A stretch of 64,000 nucleotides of DNA from Ulvibacterium marinum (GTDB taxonomy: Bacteria > Bacteroidota > Bacteroidia > Flavobacteriales > Flavobacteriaceae), in assembly GCF_003626755.1 (NCBI RefSeq), contig NZ_RBCJ01000004.1, forward strand, positions 310,001 to 374,000. Direction: 5' to 3'. Under the pieces are notes generated by a model that worked only from the letters and a program-made list of their open reading frames with translations, ran no database searches and was not told the origin of the DNA. The translations under genes and the position numbers were made by a program. Below, piece by piece: positions 54,537-63,768 of this stretch (positions are counted from its first letter, which is position 1; each line of letters starts with the position of its first letter).

Positions 54537-56210
54537 ATGATGAAAAAACAGTTTTTAAAAATTGTACTTTCCTTTGCGGTAATCGCAGGAGGCTTTACAG
54601 CTACTAGTTGTAAAAAATCCTCGTCCTCCTCCAAAAATGTATCAAGAGCTACAGGCTGGAAGATAAACGCCAAGGAAGGCGGTTTCCAATACAATACGGA
54701 TTTTAAGGAGCAAGAAACCGCTCCAGGTCTTGTTTTTGTTGAAGGAGGTACTTTTACCAAAGGAAAAGTTCAGGATGATGTAATGCATGATTGGAACAAT
54801 ACACCTACTTCCCAACATGTTCAATCCTTTTATATGGATGAGACCGAAGTGACCAATGTAATGTACTTGGAATATCTGGATTATTTAAAGAGTGTTTATC
54901 CTCCAGAGAATCCAAAATATTCCAATATTTATACCGGAGCACTTCCGGATACCTTGGTATGGAGAAATAGGTTGGGATTCAATGAGACGATGACGAACAA
55001 CTATTTGCGACACCCTGCTTATGCGGAATATCCTGTTGTAGGTGTAAATTGGATACAGGCCACGCAATTTGCAGAGTGGCGAACAGACCGTGTGAATGAA
55101 ATCATGTTGGAAAGGGAAGGCTATTTGGCAAAGGATGCAAAATATCAAGCTGTAACCGGCGAAGTGGAAGGTACTTTTAGTACCGAAGCCTATCTCAATA
55201 GGCCGGAATCCGTTTACAATGGACAAATTGATTCGTTGCAGGGCAACAAGAAAAAAGATAGTGTTGCCAACTACGCTAAAAGAAGTAGTGGTGTGATTAT
55301 GCCCGAATATCGCTTGCCAACGGAAACAGAATGGGAATATGCCGCCCAAGCCAACCAAGGTTCCCGGGAATATAACAACTACCGAGGAAGAAAAAAGTAT
55401 CCTTGGGAAGGTGACTATACCCGAAATGGACAACGTGTCGGCCGTGGTGATCAATTGGCAAATTTCAAACAAGGTAAGGGCGATTATGGTGGAATTGCTG
55501 GATGGTCCGATGACGGTGCCGACATTACTGCGGAAGTGAAGTCTTACAAACCTAATGACCTTGGCCTATATGATATGGCCGGTAATGTAGCCGAATGGGT
55601 ATCCGATGTGTATAGACCTATTGTGGATGACGAAGTGAGCGACTTTAACTATTATAGGGGAAATATCTATATGAAAACAGCAATTGGCGAAGATGGAAAG
55701 GTAAACATATTAAGAGATTCCATTGTTTATGATACGTTACCTAACGGTAAAATCGTAGCTGTAAATCTTCCTGGAGAGATTGCCATGGTTCCGGTTGATG
55801 AAAAAGAAACGTATCTAAGAACCAATTTTTCGAAGAGTGATAACAGAGGGTACCGAGATGGTGACCCAGGTTCTTCTCGATTCTTTGATCGCTTTAGTGA
55901 CGAAGAGCAGGAAGAAGACGGCAAAAAAATGTACAACTCTCCCAAACACAAAGTGGAAAGGGACTCGACAGGAAACCTTATCCGCCAGTATGATACATCC
56001 AATAACAGAACTACATTGATCAATGATGAGGTTCGTGTTTACAAAGGGGGTTCCTGGAGAGATCGGGCCTATTGGTTGGATCCAGCCCAGCGAAGGTATT
56101 TGCCACAATATATGGCCACGGATTATATCGGATTTAGATGTGCGATGTCCAGAGTCGGATCAAAGTCCAAAACAAAGAACAAGACCCCAAGAGGCAAAAA
56201 AGTGAAATAA
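54537..56210 (+). CDS. gldJ: Gliding motility lipoprotein GldJ
   Basis: An essential component of the gliding motor and type IX secretion in Flavobacteriia, with a domain like formylglycine-generating enzyme. The 557-residue protein begins with a lipoprotein signal (IVLSFAVIAGGFTATSCKK). LVFVEGGTFTKGK, MDETEVTNVMYLEYLDYLKS, RLPTETEWEYAAQAN, LYDMAGNVAEWVSDVYRP, VYKGGSWRDRAYWLDPAQRRY and IGFRCAMSRVG follow in FGE order. The tail is Lys-rich. It is transcribed away from porV and ends at the terminator before murF. ATG 54540 is an equally possible start. Confidence 0.95.
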   Translation: MMKKQFLKIVLSFAVIAGGFTATSCKKSSSSSKNVSRATGWKINAKEGGFQYNTDFKEQETAPGLVFVEGGTFTKGKVQDDVMHDWNNTPTSQHVQSFYMDETEVTNVMYLEYLDYLKSVYPPENPKYSNIYTGALPDTLVWRNRLGFNETMTNNYLRHPAYAEYPVVGVNWIQATQFAEWRTDRVNEIMLEREGYLAKDAKYQAVTGEVEGTFSTEAYLNRPESVYNGQIDSLQGNKKKDSVANYAKRSSGVIMPEYRLPTETEWEYAAQANQGSREYNNYRGRKKYPWEGDYTRNGQRVGRGDQLANFKQGKGDYGGIAGWSDDGADITAEVKSYKPNDLGLYDMAGNVAEWVSDVYRPIVDDEVSDFNYYRGNIYMKTAIGEDGKVNILRDSIVYDTLPNGKIVAVNLPGEIAMVPVDEKETYLRTNFSKSDNRGYRDGDPGSSRFFDRFSDEEQEEDGKKMYNSPKHKVERDSTGNLIRQYDTSNNRTTLINDEVRVYKGGSWRDRAYWLDPAQRRYLPQYMATDYIGFRCAMSRVGSKSKTKNKTPRGKKVK

Positions 56211-56238
56211 AACAGCATAGAAGCATAAAATTCATAGG

Positions 56239-56270
56239 AAAGTCCCGGCAATTGTGCCGGGACTTTTTTT
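56239..56270 (+). terminator. Terminator of gldJ
   Basis: AAAGTCCCGGCA and TGCCGGGACTTT form a perfect 12-bp stem around ATTG, followed by T. It lies 28 nt after the gldJ stop, and its T-run abuts the murF promoter box. Confidence 0.92.
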
Positions 56271-56277
56271 ATCTTCG
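56270..56277 (+). promoter_or_regulatory. Candidate -7 box four bases before the murF start
   Basis: TATCTTCG, then ATTT, then the murF ATG. Box and spacing equal those before the Rrf2 gene at 12296, which predicts a leaderless murF transcript. Confidence 0.45.
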
Positions 56278-56281
56278 ATTT

Positions 56282-57559
56282 ATGCAAATAAAAGACCTAC
56301 ACCAACACTTTCTTGATTTTCCCAGCGTGTCAACGGATACGCGAAAAATAAATGACAATTGTATATTCTTCGCCTTAAAGGGAGATAATTTTAATGGCAA
56401 TACATATGCGGAAGAGGCCCTTGAAAAAGGAGCTGCATTTGTTGTAGTCGATGAAAAGGAATACGCAGTATCCAATAGATATATTTTGGTAGATGACGTC
56501 TTGAAAACGTTGCAAGATCTGGCTAACTACCATCGAAACTACTGTTCGGCCAAGGTCATAGGTTTAACAGGGAGCAACGGCAAAACCACGACTAAAGAGT
56601 TGATACATGGTGTGCTTTCCAAAAAATATAGGACCATAGCTACGCAAGGCAACCTTAATAACCATATTGGAGTGCCATTGACTTTGCTTTCTATACAAGA
56701 GGACACCGAAATTGCCATTGTGGAGATGGGGGCCAACCATCAAAAAGAAATTGCTTTTTTGAGTGCGATAGCCCAACCGGATTTTGGGTATATCACGAAT
56801 TTTGGAAAAGCACATCTGGAAGGCTTTGGTGGTGTAGAAGGTGTCATAAAAGGAAAAAGCGAATTATACGATTATTTACTTGCGAACCATAAATCGGTTT
56901 TCATAAATGCCGACGACCCTATTCAACTGGAAAAACTGGGAGGTTATATTCAAAAATATGGTTTTAGTACGCAAAATCAAGCATATTATAAAATTGAATC
57001 CCTAGGTGCCGATCCCTTTGTGCAATTGAAGGTGGAAGATATGGTAATTAATACCCAATTGATCGGGGTCTATAACTTTACCAATTGTGCCATTGCCATT
57101 TGTATGGGCAAATATTTTAATGTAGACCTCCCGTCCATAAAGAAGGCCATTGAAGCCTACACCCCAGAAAACAATCGCTCTCAGATTATAGAAAAACATG
57201 GATCGACCATCATTTTGGATGCCTATAATGCCAATCCCACTAGCATGCAAGCGGCCCTTGAAAGTTTTGAGGAGACGGGCAAGAACCCAAAAATTGTCCT
57301 TTTAGGGGACATGTTCGAATTGGGAGAAGCCGCCGGAGAGGAACATCAAAAAATTACGGATATAGTTTTGGAAATGGATTTGGAGGATGCCTATTTTATT
57401 GGGGAAAATTTTTATTCCACGCAAACCTCCTTTCAGAAATTCAATTCGGTCGATGAAATCGTGAGTTTTTTGAGAAGTAATCCGTTACCCAAAAATAGTA
57501 CCCTTCTCATTAAAGGATCAAGAGGTATGGCATTAGAACGATTGTTGGATTTTATTTAA
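56282..57559 (+). CDS. murF: UDP-N-acetylmuramoyl-tripeptide--D-alanyl-D-alanine ligase
   Basis: It adds D-Ala-D-Ala to the cell-wall precursor with ATP. The 425-residue protein begins MQIKDLHQHFLDFPSVSTDTRKI. The ATP loop GLTGSNGKTTTKEL follows, then EMGANHQKEIAFLSAIAQPDFGYITNFGKAHLEGFGG and LDAYNANPTSMQAALESF. The frame is open further upstream to 56138, but that part overlaps gldJ and the terminator and has no MurF similarity. The ATG at 56282 is the sensible start. Confidence 0.95.
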   Translation: MQIKDLHQHFLDFPSVSTDTRKINDNCIFFALKGDNFNGNTYAEEALEKGAAFVVVDEKEYAVSNRYILVDDVLKTLQDLANYHRNYCSAKVIGLTGSNGKTTTKELIHGVLSKKYRTIATQGNLNNHIGVPLTLLSIQEDTEIAIVEMGANHQKEIAFLSAIAQPDFGYITNFGKAHLEGFGGVEGVIKGKSELYDYLLANHKSVFINADDPIQLEKLGGYIQKYGFSTQNQAYYKIESLGADPFVQLKVEDMVINTQLIGVYNFTNCAIAICMGKYFNVDLPSIKKAIEAYTPENNRSQIIEKHGSTIILDAYNANPTSMQAALESFEETGKNPKIVLLGDMFELGEAAGEEHQKITDIVLEMDLEDAYFIGENFYSTQTSFQKFNSVDEIVSFLRSNPLPKNSTLLIKGSRGMALERLLDFI

Positions 57560-57600
57560 AAAAACTCGCAACTCTCCAAGTACGAAGAACTAACACTATG

Positions 57601-57675
57601 TGGGTCATATTGGATTCGAACCAATGACCTCTGCCCTGTCAAGGCAGCGCTCTAAACCAACTGAGCTAATGACCC
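57601..57675 (-). tRNA. tRNA-Val (anticodon GAC)
   Basis: On the minus strand the 7-bp acceptor stem GGGTCAT/ATGACCC is followed by discriminator A. The D arm TAGCTCAGTTGGTT and the T arm GGTTCGAATCC are canonical. The anticodon loop TTGACAG sits on stem CTGCC/GGCAG, giving anticodon GAC, which reads valine GUC/GUU. CCA is not encoded. It lies between murF and the PSD1 cluster. The rest of the 312-bp stretch 57560-57871 is AT-rich, with a TATTTTTA box-like site near 57854. Confidence 0.95.
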
Positions 57676-57871
57676 ATTTACCGACCGCTAAAGGTAAAAC
57701 ATATTTCGGATACGCAAAACTCAAAAAACAGTGCATCATCCGTGTAAATCTTAGTATAAATCACATTTCTATATATATAGTACAATATATGCTCAAAATG
57801 ACAAAAGATATGATCAACTCATAGTAAATACGCAAGAATTCAATTAAAATAATGTATTTTTAGTGGTTGAT

Positions 57872-60800
57872 ATGAGAGGTGTTATGTTGATTTTTAGATT
57901 TCTCCCCCTGTGTTTTGTATTGATCCTAACGTCGTGTTCCGTTGATGTTCCAGAAGACGTGGAAGAAGCATACACCAAGCTTCCCGAAACTATTGATTTT
58001 AACTTTCATATTAGACCGATTTTATCCGATCGCTGTTACGCCTGCCATGGTCCGGATGAGGCTTCTAGAAAGGCCGATCTCAGGTTGGATTTGGAAGCAG
58101 AGGCGTTCCGTAAACTGAATAATGGAAACTATGCATTTGTTTCCGGAAAACCGGGGAAAAGCGAAAGTATTGAAAGGATATTGAGTAATGACCCAGAAAT
58201 TACCATGCCGCCCCCAGAATCCCATCTATCCCTGTCAGCCACTGAAAAGGCAATGATTATCAAATGGATCGAACAAGGTGCGGAGTGGAAGCCTCACTGG
58301 GCATTCGCCAAACCCGAAAAGCCCAATTTACCAAATACCAATGGTGTTTCTTGGCCCGCCCATAATGCCATTGACACATTTGTGCAGCAAAAATTACAGC
58401 TAGAAGGTTTTGATCCATCCCCGGAAACCGAAAAGGAACGTTTGTTACGTAGGGTTACTATAGATCTAACTGGATTACCTCCTACAATTGAAGAAATCGA
58501 TGCCTTCCTTAAAGATACTGATCCAAATGCCTATGAAAAAATAGTGGATCGATTGCTCGCCTCCGATGCCAATGCCGAACGTCTTGCCTTGGATTGGATG
58601 GATATTTCCCGTTATGCCGATTCCCATGGACTACATGCCGATGGTTGGCGGTTGATGTGGCCTTGGCGCGATTGGGTCATCAATGCCTTCAAGGAAAATA
58701 TGCCCTATGACCAGTTTGTTACATGGCAATTGGCCGGTGACCTCTTCCCTAATGCAACCAGGGAACAAAAATTGGCAACCGCTTTTAACCGTAACCATCC
58801 GATGACTGCCGAAGGCGGGGCTATTGAAGAAGAGTTTCGTCTCAACTATGTCTGGGATCGCACAGAAACCGTAGGCACCGCACTCTTGGGGCTTACTGTG
58901 GCCTGTGCCCGGTGCCATGATCATAAATTCGACCCCATTTCCCAAAAGGATTATTTTCAAATGACCGCCTTTTTCAATAATGTAAAGGAATTGGGTATGA
59001 CCGGTGATGATGGCAATTATGGACCCATGCTCTCCCTACCCGATACCGACACTGAGAAAAAGTTGGCTTCCCTTGAAAAATCAATACAGGAAAAAGAAGA
59101 CCAGTTAAAATTCACCAAAAAGGAGTTGGAGGATTTGGATATCTACATGAAAAAACTACCCAAGGATTTCAAACAAAAAGGAATTCTCGGATATTTTCCC
59201 TTTGAAAAATTGACAAAGAACGGTGGAAGCAAAAAAGGATATATCGTTGATGGAAATCCTAATGTGACCACCCGAGAAGCACCCAAAATCACAAAAGGTA
59301 AAAAAGGAAAAGCGTTTGAATTTACCGGTGAATACGACGAGGTACATTTAAACAATATTCCTAATTTTGAGTGGACCGATGAATTCTCAGTGGGTCTTTG
59401 GCTCAACACCACCAAAAGGGAAACAGGGAAAACCCAGACCCTATTGGGCACTTCCGGTGAAAAGAACAGTTTTTGGCGCGGTTGGGATTTTTATTTGGAT
59501 AGTCTTAATCACCTTAATGCCAGATTAATACATTCTCTCCCACACAACTATATGCATGTTAGGTCTAAAGATTCCATTTTAAAAAATGAATGGCGACATG
59601 TGGCTTTCACCTATGACGGTTCTGGCAAGGCAAAAGGATTGCAGTTGTTCATGGATGGAAAAAAGGTAGAGACTACGGTGCCCTATAATCGATTATATAA
59701 ATCCATCAAAACTGTGCAATCCGCTACTCATGTTGTTTTCAATAAACCGGTACGGGTGGCCAAGAGCTATCGGTCTTTTACGGGGGAAAACGGAATCTTT
59801 AAAGGTAGATTGGATGATGTTTATGTATACTCCAGGCAACTCACTCCTCCAGAAATAGCCCAATTGGCCATGAAGGATGGCACCTCTGGAACACCGGATA
59901 AGGAATGGGCGGCTGCGTATTGGATCGATCAGACACCGCAAGTCGAGAAAATTGAAAAACAACTAAAAGCGCTTAGAGGGCAATGGCTTTCACATATGAT
60001 ACCCGTAATGGAGGTCATGGTAATGGAGGAAATGCCCGAAGAAAGGCCTGCTTTTGTGTATAATCGTGGCGATTACACACAACCTATTTATTCCGTGGAA
60101 GCTACTACTCCGGAAGTTTTGCCCGAATTTTCCAAGGATTATCCAAAAAATCGATTGGGATTGGCCCAATGGATTTTTTCTGAAGACAATCCGCTAACGG
60201 CCAGGGTGACGGTAAATCGATATTGGCAAGTGTTATTTGGGAAGGGACTGGTCAGTACTCCAGAGGATTTTGGGGTTCAGGGAGCCTTGCCCACCCATCC
60301 CCAATTATTGGATTGGCTAGCGACTACTTTCGTAGAAAGCAATTGGGATGTGAAGGCGTTACTCAAAACTATGGTCATGTCCCATACGTACAGACAATCC
60401 TCGGAGGTTTTACCTGAAATGCGGGAAAAAGACCCTAATAATATTTACCTGGCGCGAACAAATAGTTACCGACTACCCGCAGAAATGATCAGGGACAATG
60501 CTCTGGCCGCCAGTGGGCTTTTGGTTCAACAAGTGGGTGGCAAAAGTGTTAAGCCTTATCAACCAAAAGGTCTTTGGATCGAAAAGAACAGTTTTTCGCA
60601 TATTTTATTGAACTACAAGGAGTCCGAAGGGGACAGTCTTTATCGTAGGGGCTTGTATACCTTTATTAGAAGGACTGCACCACATCCCGCAATGACCGCT
60701 TTTGATGCCCCGTCCAGGGAAGTCTGCACGGTAAAGCGTGAAAATACGAATACTCCCTTGCAAGCTTTGGTTTTGATGAACGATACACAATTTGTAGAAG

Positions 60801-61099
60801 CTTCAAAAGTATTGGCGGCGCGAATGCAAAAGGAAGGTGGGGTTTCCCTGGATGATCAAATTGCCTATGGATTTCGGTTGGCCGTGAGTCGCTCTCCCAA
60901 AAAGGAAGAGACATCAGTTTTAAGGGAACTATACGAAGCCCAGTCCAAAAAATACAAAGCCAATCCAAAAGAAGCCCTTAAGCTTTTATCCGTAGGAAGA
61001 AAAGAATTGGACGATTCATTAGATAAAAATAAGACAGCAGCTTTGACCATGGTAGCCAATACCATTCTTAATCATGACGAGGCCTATATGAAGCGATAA
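57872..61099 (+). CDS. PSD1 heme-binding / DUF1549 / LamG / DUF1553 lipoprotein
   Basis: A large exported protein of about 1075 residues. A lipoprotein signal (FLPLCFVLILTSC) is followed by a PSD1 cytochrome-like domain with heme motif CYACH at residues 55-59 and a possible axial Met in ITMPPPES. DUF1549 follows (LLRRVTIDLTGLPPTIEEI, CARCHDHKFDPISQKDYFQ, with a second CxxCH), then a short coiled coil near 395-420. A LamG-like domain comes next (WTDEFSVGLWLNTT), then DUF1553 (NRLGLAQWIFSEDNPLTARVTVNRYWQVLFG, NTPLQALVLMNDTQFVEAS). The family is abundant in Planctomycetes and its function is unproven. I chose ATG 57872; ATG 57884 and GTG 57863 are possible. Confidence 0.92.
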   Translation: MRGVMLIFRFLPLCFVLILTSCSVDVPEDVEEAYTKLPETIDFNFHIRPILSDRCYACHGPDEASRKADLRLDLEAEAFRKLNNGNYAFVSGKPGKSESIERILSNDPEITMPPPESHLSLSATEKAMIIKWIEQGAEWKPHWAFAKPEKPNLPNTNGVSWPAHNAIDTFVQQKLQLEGFDPSPETEKERLLRRVTIDLTGLPPTIEEIDAFLKDTDPNAYEKIVDRLLASDANAERLALDWMDISRYADSHGLHADGWRLMWPWRDWVINAFKENMPYDQFVTWQLAGDLFPNATREQKLATAFNRNHPMTAEGGAIEEEFRLNYVWDRTETVGTALLGLTVACARCHDHKFDPISQKDYFQMTAFFNNVKELGMTGDDGNYGPMLSLPDTDTEKKLASLEKSIQEKEDQLKFTKKELEDLDIYMKKLPKDFKQKGILGYFPFEKLTKNGGSKKGYIVDGNPNVTTREAPKITKGKKGKAFEFTGEYDEVHLNNIPNFEWTDEFSVGLWLNTTKRETGKTQTLLGTSGEKNSFWRGWDFYLDSLNHLNARLIHSLPHNYMHVRSKDSILKNEWRHVAFTYDGSGKAKGLQLFMDGKKVETTVPYNRLYKSIKTVQSATHVVFNKPVRVAKSYRSFTGENGIFKGRLDDVYVYSRQLTPPEIAQLAMKDGTSGTPDKEWAAAYWIDQTPQVEKIEKQLKALRGQWLSHMIPVMEVMVMEEMPEERPAFVYNRGDYTQPIYSVEATTPEVLPEFSKDYPKNRLGLAQWIFSEDNPLTARVTVNRYWQVLFGKGLVSTPEDFGVQGALPTHPQLLDWLATTFVESNWDVKALLKTMVMSHTYRQSSEVLPEMREKDPNNIYLARTNSYRLPAEMIRDNALAASGLLVQQVGGKSVKPYQPKGLWIEKNSFSHILLNYKESEGDSLYRRGLYTFIRRTAPHPAMTAFDAPSREVCTVKRENTNTPLQALVLMNDTQFVEASKVLAARMQKEGGVSLDDQIAYGFRLAVSRSPKKEETSVLRELYEAQSKKYKANPKEALKLLSVGRKELDDSLDKNKTAALTMVANTILNHDEAYMKR

Positions 61100-61141
61100 A
61101 ATACCAATTTTAAATATTGATTTTAAGCTCGTGCTTTTTAG

Positions 61142-61168
61142 ACTTGACACTTGAGTTTGAAACTTGAA
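61142..61168. repeat. Degenerate 7-bp tandem repeat (ACTTGAN)
   Basis: ACTTGAC, ACTTGAG, TTTGAA and ACTTGAA follow each other in the 87-bp spacer before the DUF1501 gene. No function is apparent. Confidence 0.5.
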
Positions 61169-61186
61169 TTAAAAAAATTGTAAACC

Positions 61187-62650
61187 ATGTGTACCCACAA
61201 TCATAACAAAAACTATACGCGAAGAGATTTCTTGACCAAGACCACTTTGGGAATGGGGGCACTTTCCATGGCCTCCATGTTGGATCCCACAGGGATGTTT
61301 GCAAAAAACACCCCTTTGAAATCGTTATCCGGAAATGGTGGTGGCATTCTTGGCCAACCCCATTTTCCTCCCAAGGTGAAAAGGGTTATTTATCTTTTTC
61401 AGAGTGGTGCACCATCACAGTTGGACCTATTTGATTATAAGCCTTTGTTGAATAAAATGAATGGGCAGGATCTGCCCGAAAGTGTACAACAAGGACAACG
61501 ACTTACCGGAATGTCTTCGGGCCAGGCCTCCTTGCCCATTGCAGGTACTATTTTTGATTTCAAACAACATGGGCAAAGTGGAGCATGGATGAGCAATTTA
61601 ATGCCGCATACCTCAAAGGTGGTGGACGATCTCTGTTTTATCAAATCGATGTATACCGAAGCCATAAACCACGATCCGGCCATTACTTTCTTGCAAACGG
61701 GATCACAATTGCCTGGCAGGCCCTCCATCGGTTCTTGGGTAAGCTATGGCCTTGGATCGGACAACAAAAACCTCCCTGAATTTGTGGTGCTTGTTACCAA
61801 AGATAAATATGGGCAACCTTTATATTCCCGATTATGGGGAAATGGTTTTTTACCTTCCCAGCATCAAGGGGTTCAGTTTAGGGCTGGAAAGGATCCTGTA
61901 CTTTATTTGACCAACCCTCCCGGTATTGATGGGAAAAGTAGACGTGAACAATTGGATCATCTCCAGAAACTGGAAAAAATAAACCATGAGGATGTCGGTG
62001 ATCCGGAGATTCTAGCACGCATGGCACAATATGAAATGGCCTTCCGCATGCAGACATCCGTTCCGGAAATCATGGATACCAAGGACGAACCGGATTATAT
62101 TTATGACATGTATGGCGAGGATAGCCGTAAACCCGGAACTTTCGCCGCCAATTGTATTTTAGCAAGGCGATTGGCCGAACGCGATGTAAAGTTTATCCAA
62201 TTATATCACCAAGGATGGGATCAGCATGGTAATCTGCCTAGCGCTATTAAAGTACAGTGCAAAGATACCGATCAGGCTACCGCGGCCCTGATTACCGATT
62301 TAAAGCAACGTGGTATGTTGGAGGACACCTTGGTTATCTGGGGCGGAGAATTTGGCCGAACCAATTATTCCCAAGGGCAGTTGACGGCAACCAACTTTGG
62401 TCGGGACCATCATCCAAAATGCTTTACTATTTTTATGGCAGGTGCCGGAATAAAAAAAGGGATTACCTTAGGGGCAACAGATGATTTCGGTTACAATGTG
62501 GTACAACGACCGGTTCATATACATGACTTTCAGGCCACCTTAATGCATTTGTTAGGAGTAAACCATGAAAAACTGACCTTTAAGTTTCAGGGGAGGAGAT
62601 ACCGATTGACCGACGTCCATGGAGAGGTCGTCAATGAAATACTGGCATAA
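61187..62650 (+). CDS. DUF1501 protein, Tat-exported
   Basis: A 487-residue protein of the alkaline-phosphatase/sulfatase-like superfamily branch DUF1501. The N-terminus YTRRDFLTKTTLGMGALSMASML is a twin-arginine signal, so it is exported folded. Characteristic parts are VKRVIYLFQSGAPSQLDLFDYKP, LCFIKSMYTEAINHDPA, FIQLYHQGWDQHGN, VIWGGEFGRTNYSQG and GRDHHPKCFTIFMAGAGIKKG, whose Asp, His and Glu could bind metals. The substrate is unknown. It is the constant partner of DUF1553 proteins in many Planctomycetes and some Bacteroidetes. Confidence 0.92.
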   Translation: MCTHNHNKNYTRRDFLTKTTLGMGALSMASMLDPTGMFAKNTPLKSLSGNGGGILGQPHFPPKVKRVIYLFQSGAPSQLDLFDYKPLLNKMNGQDLPESVQQGQRLTGMSSGQASLPIAGTIFDFKQHGQSGAWMSNLMPHTSKVVDDLCFIKSMYTEAINHDPAITFLQTGSQLPGRPSIGSWVSYGLGSDNKNLPEFVVLVTKDKYGQPLYSRLWGNGFLPSQHQGVQFRAGKDPVLYLTNPPGIDGKSRREQLDHLQKLEKINHEDVGDPEILARMAQYEMAFRMQTSVPEIMDTKDEPDYIYDMYGEDSRKPGTFAANCILARRLAERDVKFIQLYHQGWDQHGNLPSAIKVQCKDTDQATAALITDLKQRGMLEDTLVIWGGEFGRTNYSQGQLTATNFGRDHHPKCFTIFMAGAGIKKGITLGATDDFGYNVVQRPVHIHDFQATLMHLLGVNHEKLTFKFQGRRYRLTDVHGEVVNEILA

Positions 62651-62675
62651 AGACAAGGATACTAAATAGAAGAAA

Positions 62676-63737
62676 ATGAAAACAATCAATACCAAGCGAA
62701 GGGATTTTTTAAAAAAAACGGCGCTGGCCACTGGTGCCGGCTTAGTGGCCCCAAGTTTTACTTTTGGGATAACCCATTCAACCAAGAATTTAGGAGATAC
62801 CGTAGGGCATGGAAATTTCAAATATCGTGTGGATAAGGAATGGGGTATTCAAGATCCTTCCAAAATACCGGTAAACGATTGCCATGAAATGGCCATGGAC
62901 AGCAAGGGGCGAATTTTTATGACCACGACCGGCGCTAACAATAATAACATTTTAATCTATGATACTTCCGGAAAAGTGCTGGACTCCTGGGGAACGGACT
63001 TCCCAGGTGCCCACGGATTATCCATAGCCGGAGAAGGTAGTGATCAGTTCCTTCTCATTACCGATCCGGAAACCCATAGCGTTCATAAAACGGATTTAAA
63101 GGGTGAAATTCTCATGACCTTGAAACGGCCCAAAGAAGTTTCCGGTTATACCCAGGACGACCAATTTAAACCCACAGAAACTACTGTACTCCCAAATGGT
63201 GATTTTTATGTTGCCGACGGCTATGGTGAAAACTATATCATTCAATACAACGCCAATGGAGAATATATCAGGCATTTTGGTGGAAAGGGAGAAGGTGACT
63301 TAAAATTCAATTGTTGTCATGGTATTACCGTAGATTCCAGACAGCCCGATAAACCGACCCTATTGATTACTTCACGCGCTAGTCAGGAATTTAAACGATT
63401 TTCATTGGAAGGCCAACATTTGGAGACCATTCCATTACCGGGATGCTCCATTTGCCGACCGGTTATCCACGGTGAAAACATATATTTTGCGGTGATCGTG
63501 ACAAAAACTTGGGATAGCTACGATGGTATGATTGCGGTATTGGACAAGGATAATAGAGTGGTATCATTTCCGGGAGGAAGCATACCCAAGTATAACAATG
63601 ACTTACTAATGAAACCGGAATACGATAACCAGACCTTTAGAAACCCTCATGATGTTTTAGTGGACAATGATGGTAATCTATATGTGCCCCAATGGGCCTC
63701 GGGAAAGACCTATCCTATCAAACTACATCGTGTATAA
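62676..63737 (+). CDS. Six-bladed beta-propeller (NHL-type) protein, Tat-exported
   Basis: A 353-residue protein with twin-arginine signal TKRRDFLKKTALATGAGLVAPSF. NHL-like repeats follow: NDCHEMAMDSKGRIFMTT, GAHGLSIAGEGSDQFLLIT, TVLPNGDFYVADGYGENYIIQYNANGEYIRHFGGKG, CCHGITVDSRQ and NPHDVLVDNDGNLYVPQWASGK. They would fold as a propeller. Similar propellers occur in lyases and SMP-30-like hydrolases, but no catalytic set can be named. It lies 25 bp after the DUF1501 gene, in the same unit. Confidence 0.88.
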   Translation: MKTINTKRRDFLKKTALATGAGLVAPSFTFGITHSTKNLGDTVGHGNFKYRVDKEWGIQDPSKIPVNDCHEMAMDSKGRIFMTTTGANNNNILIYDTSGKVLDSWGTDFPGAHGLSIAGEGSDQFLLITDPETHSVHKTDLKGEILMTLKRPKEVSGYTQDDQFKPTETTVLPNGDFYVADGYGENYIIQYNANGEYIRHFGGKGEGDLKFNCCHGITVDSRQPDKPTLLITSRASQEFKRFSLEGQHLETIPLPGCSICRPVIHGENIYFAVIVTKTWDSYDGMIAVLDKDNRVVSFPGGSIPKYNNDLLMKPEYDNQTFRNPHDVLVDNDGNLYVPQWASGKTYPIKLHRV

Positions 63738-63768
63738 TAGTATATTGCCAACCATTAATTAATTCTTT

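Noticed and set aside
56138-56281. Longer start for murF
   Set aside because: This part overlaps gldJ and its terminator and has no MurF similarity.
57600-57824. Open frame over the tRNA region
   Set aside because: It lies on the opposite strand of a well-formed tRNA-Val and encodes nothing recognisable.
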